A stretch of 54,811 bases of DNA. Source: Variovorax sp. Its GTDB lineage: Bacteria; Pseudomonadota; Gammaproteobacteria; Burkholderiales; Burkholderiaceae_C. Of the stretch, positions 50,585 through 54,811 are shown piece by piece (the stretch's first letter is position 1; each line of letters starts with the position of its first letter). The position numbers were made by a program, and so were the translations under genes. The stretch covers positions 1 through 54,811 of the forward strand of contig JAGIAI010000059.1 in the NCBI GenBank assembly GCA_017744935.1, given 5' to 3'. Below the pieces are notes generated by a model. It worked only from the letters and a program-made list of their open reading frames with translations. It was not told where the DNA came from and did not search any database.

Positions 50585-52528
50585 TCAATGAAACAACTCT
50601 GACGAAGACAGATAGCCCTTGCCCTGCCCGCCTGCAATGAGCAGCCTGCCATCCGGCAGTAGCGTCATCGTGTGCGAAGCGCGCGCGTGCACCAGGTCGC
50701 CCGTCGCCGACCAACTGCCTGCGGACGGATCGAAGACCTCCGTGGAAGCGAGCGTCTTGCTATCGCCACCGCCCGCCGCGATCACCGTTCCATTGGCCGT
50801 GGCGCTGACGGTGTGGAAGTAGCGCGCATGCGCGAGCGGCCCGGCCGGCGACCACGTGCCCGCTGCCGCATCGAAGACCTCGGTCGAGGCGAGTGCGGAT
50901 TTGCCGTCGTTGCCGCCAGCGACCAGCACGCGCCCGTTCCGCAACAGCGCGGCGCCTTGCAGGCTGCGGCCCTGCCCCATGCTGCCTGTCGGCGACCAGA
51001 GGCCACTCGCAGGGTCGTAGAGCTCGGCTGAAGCCAACCTTGCGGCGCGCGATCCGCCGCTGCCCAGGCCGCCCGCCACAAGCACGCGGCCGTCGTTCAA
51101 CAGGGTCGCGGTATGGAAGGCGCGTGCCCCGTTCATGCCGGACGCTGGCGACCATGCGCCCGCGGCGGGGTCGTACAGTTCGGCCGATGACAGCGCGGCG
51201 CCGGAGGCGTCTTCTCCGCCCGCAACGAGCACACGGCCGTCCGCGAGCAACGTCGCGGTGTGCGTGTCGCGCGGCTGGCTCATGCTTCCTGTCGGTGACC
51301 ACGTACCCGTTGCAGGGTCGAACACCTCGGCCGTGGCGGTCGAAGTGCCTCCTCCACGACCGAATCCTCCGGCGAGCAGCACCCGACCATCGCGCAGCAG
51401 CGTGCCCGTCGCGTTCTGCCGCTCCTGGCTCAGATTCCCGGCCGGCGACCACAGGTCCGCAGCCGGGTCGTACATCTCCGTCGACGTCAGCGCGCCACCG
51501 GGGCCGAACCCGCCCGCCACCAGGACCTTGCCGTTGCCGAGCAGCGTCGTGGTGTGGCGGATGCGGCCCTTGCCGTTCATGGCGTCTGCCGGCACCCACT
51601 CGCCGCGTGAGACATCGAGCACTTCGATCGTGAGCTGCACGGCGATGCTGCCCGCGCTGTTCGTGGCGGTGATCGTGTATGTCGTCGCGGCCTGCGGTGT
51701 CGTCGGCGTGCCGCTGATCGACCCGGTGGTCGAATTCAGACTCAACCCCGGCGGCAACGCGGGCGATACGGAGAACGAGTCGGCCTCGCCGCCGGAGTAC
51801 TGCGGTTCGTCGTGGACGACAGGAACGCCGACCGTGTACACGGGCTCCGTGTCCGAATAGTCCAACCCGCTCGGCGGCATGACCTGCGCGCGCACTTCGA
51901 GCGTGATCTGCGTCTGCGTGCTGCCGGCGCTATTGCTGCCCGTGATCGTGTAGACCGTCGGTGGCGAGTCCTGCGCGGGCGTTCCGGTGATGACGCCCGT
52001 CTGCGGGTCCATGGCAAGCCCGGCGGGCAGTGGAGGCTGCACGACGAACTCGGTGATCTCCCCACCATCGGACAACGGCGTGTTGGGCGTCACCGGCTCG
52101 TTCGTCGTGTAGACGATCGCACTTGCGAGATAGCTCAGTTCATCTGGTGCGATGACGTGATCCTTCACCTCGATTTCCACGCGCGTCGTGGTGCTGCCCG
52201 ATGGATTGCTCGCGATGACTTCGTAGACGGTCGCGGGGGATGTCCCCGTGGGTGTGCCGGTGATGACGCCTGTCGTCGGGTCGAGACTCAGGCCAGAAGG
52301 CAGGGCTTGCCGCATGCTGTAGCGCGTGGCCGGACCCGCGCTCGAGGTCGGCGCGTCGGGGACGATCGGCGTCCCCTCCGCGTAGACCACCGATGCGTCG
52401 CGGTAGGTGAGCCCTTCGGGCGGCTGAGAGCCGGTATTGAATGCGAACCCGCCGCCCCCTCCTCCGCATCCAGCCATCAGTGCGACCGGCAGCACGAGCA
52501 GTCCCATCGCGACATTCATGGATCTCAT
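50585..52528 (-). CDS. Lipoprotein with putative-Ig repeats and kelch repeats
   Basis: 647 residues. The signal has lipobox LMAGC followed by six Gly. Three repeats of about 95 residues at roughly 30-310 carry LPxGLxxxxxTGxIxGTPT...YxxxxxNxxGS (He_PIG / putative Ig type). Six kelch-type blades at about 320-645 (TTTLLGNGKVLVAGG, ATGTLLRDGRVLLAGG, TATLLADGRVLVAGG, and so on; each with LYDPAxGxWSPxGSM) would form a propeller. It is cell-surface or periplasmic, probably a binding protein or a galactose-oxidase-like fold without visible catalytic ligands. ATG 52528 has GGTGGAG upstream, 15 nt after the ABC-binding-protein stop. Confidence 0.85.
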   Translation of the reverse strand: MRSMNVAMGLLVLPVALMAGCGGGGGGFAFNTGSQPPEGLTYRDASVVYAEGTPIVPDAPTSSAGPATRYSMRQALPSGLSLDPTTGVITGTPTGTSPATVYEVIASNPSGSTTTRVEIEVKDHVIAPDELSYLASAIVYTTNEPVTPNTPLSDGGEITEFVVQPPLPAGLAMDPQTGVITGTPAQDSPPTVYTITGSNSAGSTQTQITLEVRAQVMPPSGLDYSDTEPVYTVGVPVVHDEPQYSGGEADSFSVSPALPPGLSLNSTTGSISGTPTTPQAATTYTITATNSAGSIAVQLTIEVLDVSRGEWVPADAMNGKGRIRHTTTLLGNGKVLVAGGFGPGGALTSTEMYDPAADLWSPAGNLSQERQNATGTLLRDGRVLLAGGFGRGGGTSTATAEVFDPATGTWSPTGSMSQPRDTHTATLLADGRVLVAGGEDASGAALSSAELYDPAAGAWSPASGMNGARAFHTATLLNDGRVLVAGGLGSGGSRAARLASAELYDPASGLWSPTGSMGQGRSLQGAALLRNGRVLVAGGNDGKSALASTEVFDAAAGTWSPAGPLAHARYFHTVSATANGTVIAAGGGDSKTLASTEVFDPSAGSWSATGDLVHARASHTMTLLPDGRLLIAGGQGKGYLSSSELFH

Positions 52529-52543
52529 GGTGATCTCCACCAC

Positions 52544-53539
52544 TCACGAAATGACGTCGTCCGCCCGAAGCAGCGCACTCTGCGGAATGGTCAAGCCGAT
52601 CGCCCTGGCAACCTTCAGGTCGACAACGAACTCGAGCTTTGTCGGTTGCTCCAGCGCCAGGTCGCCAGGCTTCGCGCCATTGAGTATCTGCACCACCATC
52701 TCCGCCATGCGACGAAACATTGCTGCGGCGTCTGGTCCGTATGACAGGAGGCATCCCAGGCCGCGATAGCCCGTGATCACCGGTATGCGTTGCTCTGCCT
52801 CGAAAGCCACCCAGTCGTCCCGCAGCTTCGCGTTCATCTGCTGCGGAAGGAGGAGCACGCCATTCGCTCCTTCGCTCTTGATGACGGAAACCGCGGCGGG
52901 GAAATCGGTGACCGCATTGATGTCCAGCGTGATCGCGGAAAGTCCAAGCGATCGCGCTCTTTCGCGGTAGCTATCGAAAGCCGCCTCGATGCTTGCGGTG
53001 CTCAGGCCCGACAGCCGCCCACATTCCGGACAGCGCGAAAGCGCGATCTTCGTGACGCCCGGAGCCGCGGCCTTCAACAGTTCGATCTGCTTCGGAACGA
53101 GGTCGCCGGAGAAGCCCGACATACCGGTGACTTGCCCACCCGGGTGAGCAAAGCTCGCGACGAGGCCCGTACCAACCGGGTCGATGACGCCGAACATGAC
53201 TACAGGAATGTTGCCGCCGACATCGACCACGGCACGTGCGGCCGTCGAATTGCCGACGACCAGGTCAACGCCCTTGTCCCGCATCTCCTTGGCGAACTCT
53301 GCGTACCGTTCGTTCTTTCCTTCTGCGAAGCGCCAATCGATGATGAGGTTCGTGCCCACCACGAAGCCGAGTTCACCCAGCCGGTGGATGAACGCTGCAA
53401 AGATCCGCTCATCGTCAGCGGAGTTCTTTGCCGTGAGCCCGATGTAGCCGATGCGATACGTCCGACGCGGAACCTGGGCCAAGGCAGCCGAACCGATGGC
53501 ACATGCGAACCCGGAGACAAGTCGACGACGACCAATCAT
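52544..53539 (-). CDS. ABC-type substrate-binding protein (TrpX/ABC_sub_bind family)
   Basis: 331 residues. Signal peptide IGRRRLVSGFACAIGSAALA, then YRIGYIGLTAKN, AFIHRLGELGFVVGTNLIIDWRFAEGKNERY, DLVVGNSTAARAVV, IPVVMFGVIDPVGTGLVASFAHPGGQVTGMSGF and a C-terminal TKLEFVVDLKVARAIGLTIPQSALLRADDVI. This is the periplasmic component of ABC importers for amino acids or aromatic compounds. The matching permease and ATPase are not visible. GAGGAGGGG precedes the ATG. It heads a two-gene unit with the kelch lipoprotein. Confidence 0.9.
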   Translation of the reverse strand: MIGRRRLVSGFACAIGSAALAQVPRRTYRIGYIGLTAKNSADDERIFAAFIHRLGELGFVVGTNLIIDWRFAEGKNERYAEFAKEMRDKGVDLVVGNSTAARAVVDVGGNIPVVMFGVIDPVGTGLVASFAHPGGQVTGMSGFSGDLVPKQIELLKAAAPGVTKIALSRCPECGRLSGLSTASIEAAFDSYRERARSLGLSAITLDINAVTDFPAAVSVIKSEGANGVLLLPQQMNAKLRDDWVAFEAEQRIPVITGYRGLGCLLSYGPDAAAMFRRMAEMVVQILNGAKPGDLALEQPTKLEFVVDLKVARAIGLTIPQSALLRADDVIS

Positions 53540-53826
53540 GACCCCTCCTCGCGTCCGAAGGTCCGCACTCGGCGTGCGGGAGACGGACGGATTCGGATGA
53601 TGCAGACGCCGACGCCTTCAGGTCAAGGGAAGGGTCATGGTCAGCATTCAGTCAGGCAAACAGGCGCATCACACCGTGGCGCGGGGATCAATGAGCCGCG
53701 CTCCGGTGGTGAGTGCGTGTGCGGTCCGCTAGAACACGCGTCGCTGTTGACCGCCGTTGCGGGTTCGCGGCGCTGGTGATGCTTGGAAAGAACGGCGAAG
53801 GGAGAAGTTGGGGGGGGCGCGCGGGC
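53540..53826. other. 287-bp non-coding stretch
   Basis: No convincing gene is seen on either strand. It contains a small hairpin (CCGCAC/GTGCGG, 53563-53579) just upstream of the ABC binding protein gene, whose promoter should lie here, and an 8-G run at 53810-53817. Confidence 0.6.
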
Positions 53827-54108
53827 TCACGCAAACCCTGCCCTTCTCAACCGCCGGTAGAACTCACGGCAATCCTCAATCCGAAAGATTCCGTTGGGCT
53901 TGTCCTGCGGGCGCCAGTTGACCGAGCGCACGCGCATGAGGTCCGGGCGTCCATCGACGCGATAGAAGGTGACGGCAACCAGGTAAGGGCCAGGAAACGT
54001 CAGCCTGAAGAACTCTTCCTCGATCGTGCGCGCCTCATGGACTTCGAGAATTGGCTTCGGTCGCCAGTTGGCGACCAGGGAACTGGCCTTCGAGTGGGCG
54101 TCGTTCAT
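53827..54108 (-). CDS. Hypothetical protein
   Basis: 93 residues from ATG 54108, soluble, no signal peptide. Features: LVANWRPKPILEVHEARTIEEEFFRLTFPGPYLVAVTFYRVDGRPDLMRVRSVNWRPQDKPNGIFRIEDCREFYRRLRRAGF. The repeated NWRP and the alternating hydrophobic/charged composition suggest a small alpha/beta protein. I do not recognise the family. The codon pattern is consistent with a gene; the frame extends upstream to 54204 but that part overlaps the broken gene next to it. Confidence 0.6.
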   Translation of the reverse strand: MNDAHSKASSLVANWRPKPILEVHEARTIEEEFFRLTFPGPYLVAVTFYRVDGRPDLMRVRSVNWRPQDKPNGIFRIEDCREFYRRLRRAGFA

Positions 54109-54137
54109 GTCGGAGCAGCGGGTTTTGGCGGTGCTGC

Positions 54138-54403
54138 TCAGAACGCGTCTGCCGTGCGTTCCAGTGCCTTTCGGAGCACTTCGAAGATCACGGCCGTCGA
54201 CCATCCAAAGAGCAGGACGCCGTTCATCGCTGTCAACGGACCGAGCAACCGCCAGTCCGGACGATGATCAGGAACAGGGAGGGATTTGCTCTCTTCTTCG
54301 AACCCTCGCGGTGGGCGACGCGCACTGCCGTCGTCTTCACGAGCGCGTGGATTGCGACGTTGAGCACGCAGACGATGCCGCCAACGATGAATTGCCAGAG
54401 CAT
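54138..54403 (-). pseudogene. Broken small membrane protein, possibly two-TM ion-channel-like
   Basis: From ATG 54403 one frame reads MLWQFIVGGIVCVLNVAIHALVKTTAVR, a TM start, and stops at 54233. A second frame from about 54248 to 54138 reads LLGPLTAMNGVLLFGWSTAVIFEVLRKALE, a C-terminal TM segment resembling the last helix of small two-pore-domain channel proteins. Together they look like the ends of one gene with the middle lost and a frameshift at about 54250. The family assignment is tentative. Confidence 0.5.
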
Positions 54404-54552
54404 GTGTCACCTCTCATTGCTGATCGGACTATGCAGCTTTGCGAGGCCCTGCATTGCCTACGGCTACATCTTTACGCGCAGCGACTCGCTTTTTACGTGG
54501 CTTTTATAGGTGCAGCCCTACGCTTTCTGCTCCTTCAAATCTCTCGTCAAGA

Positions 54553-54811
54553 ATGAAACAAGCTTTCGCGAAAACGCTTTCTTTGATATCTCTCGCCTTG
54601 CCGATGCTGGCAAGCGCACAAACCCCCGACGCTGCCACAGGGCAGGCAGCGGCCCCAGCCGCGAACCTCACGGGCAACGTGTCCGTGACGACGAACTACA
54701 AGTTCCGTGGCCAGGACCAGGATGTGCTCGGGCGCAACGACTTCGCCAAGACAAGCTGGTTCAAGCCCGCCATCCAGGGCGGTCTGGATTACGCGTTCGG
54801 CGACAGCGGCT
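54553..54811 (+). CDS. TorF-family putative porin (5' part, runs off the window)
   Basis: 86 residues visible from ATG 54553. The signal peptide KQAFAKTLSLISLALPMLASAQ is followed by an Ala/Gln linker and NLTGNVSVTTNYKFRGQDQD, then SWFKPAIQGGLDYAF. The pattern of a short linker, first barrel strand with YKFRG and a second strand GGLDY is that of TorF/Gcw_chp outer-membrane proteins. Cut by the window end. The region just upstream (54404-54552) is less GC-rich and probably holds its promoter. Confidence 0.82.
   Translation, partial: MKQAFAKTLSLISLALPMLASAQTPDAATGQAAAPAANLTGNVSVTTNYKFRGQDQDVLGRNDFAKTSWFKPAIQGGLDYAFGDSG

Noticed and set aside
53810..53817. Run of eight G as a phase-variation tract
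   Set aside because: It lies outside any gene I can support and has no clear promoter context.

Overview
The window is high-GC chromosomal DNA, almost fully coding, with short intergenic gaps. Family content points to a betaproteobacterium of the Burkholderiales, most likely Comamonadaceae (Variovorax-like): a Bug-type solute receptor, monomeric NADP-isocitrate dehydrogenase, several acyl-CoA dehydrogenases and CaiB transferases, and a TorF-type porin. This placement is inferred from gene content only. No integrase, transposase, phage gene or CRISPR array is visible.

Region 1 (1-14.8 kb). After the tail of a Gly/Pro repeat protein, eleven minus-strand genes run from 14779 down to 207, mostly overlapping or nearly touching. 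They encode a membrane-anchored formylglycine-generating enzyme (FGE), a HAD lipoprotein, an exported sulfatase, a membrane protein fused to a spermidine-synthase fold, MoxR, DUF58, DUF4381, BatA, BatB with TPRs, BatD and a ThrE exporter. This looks like one sulfatase-maturation plus MoxR/Bat operon.

Region 2 (14.9-31.8 kb). A DUF1254/DUF1214 protein is followed by mostly housekeeping and fatty-acid genes: SDR, thiolase, tRNA-Lys(CTT) with a strong terminator, GAF protein, alpha/beta hydrolase and TetR, thioesterase and AidB-like acyl-CoA dehydrogenase, PsuG, bactofilin, NlpC/P60 hydrolase, a small lipoprotein, monomeric IDH, a second SDR and two tandem LysR regulators.

Region 3 (31.8-43.5 kb) is catabolic. 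A plus-strand operon encodes an enolase-superfamily enzyme, a Bug receptor and a close arylmalonate decarboxylase homologue. It converges on, and overlaps by 41 bp, a six-gene minus-strand operon: citryl-CoA-lyase/citrate-synthase-like protein, MaoC/HTD hydratase, acyl-CoA dehydrogenase, CaiB CoA-transferase, MmgE/PrpD and CitE-like lyase. A fused double acyl-CoA dehydrogenase is divergent from it. A similar 34-37 bp element lies in the divergent regions at 28.95 kb and 41.09 kb.

Region 4 (43.5-54.8 kb) holds a second sulfatase without signal peptide, a BASS-like transporter, small membrane proteins, a cupin, cytochrome b561, an outer-membrane beta-barrel protein, a DUF1345-like membrane protein, a decayed DUF1254 gene, a kelch lipoprotein, an ABC-type binding protein, a broken channel-like gene and the start of a TorF porin.

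The most interesting signal is an inverted repeat, TTGCMCC-AA-GGKGCAA. It precedes the FGE operon, the intact DUF1254 gene, the second sulfatase and the outer-membrane gene, with a degenerate copy before the DUF1254 pseudogene. The central AA always reads in the direction of the downstream gene. It suggests one dispersed regulon joining sulfatases, their maturation system, DUF1254 proteins and envelope proteins.
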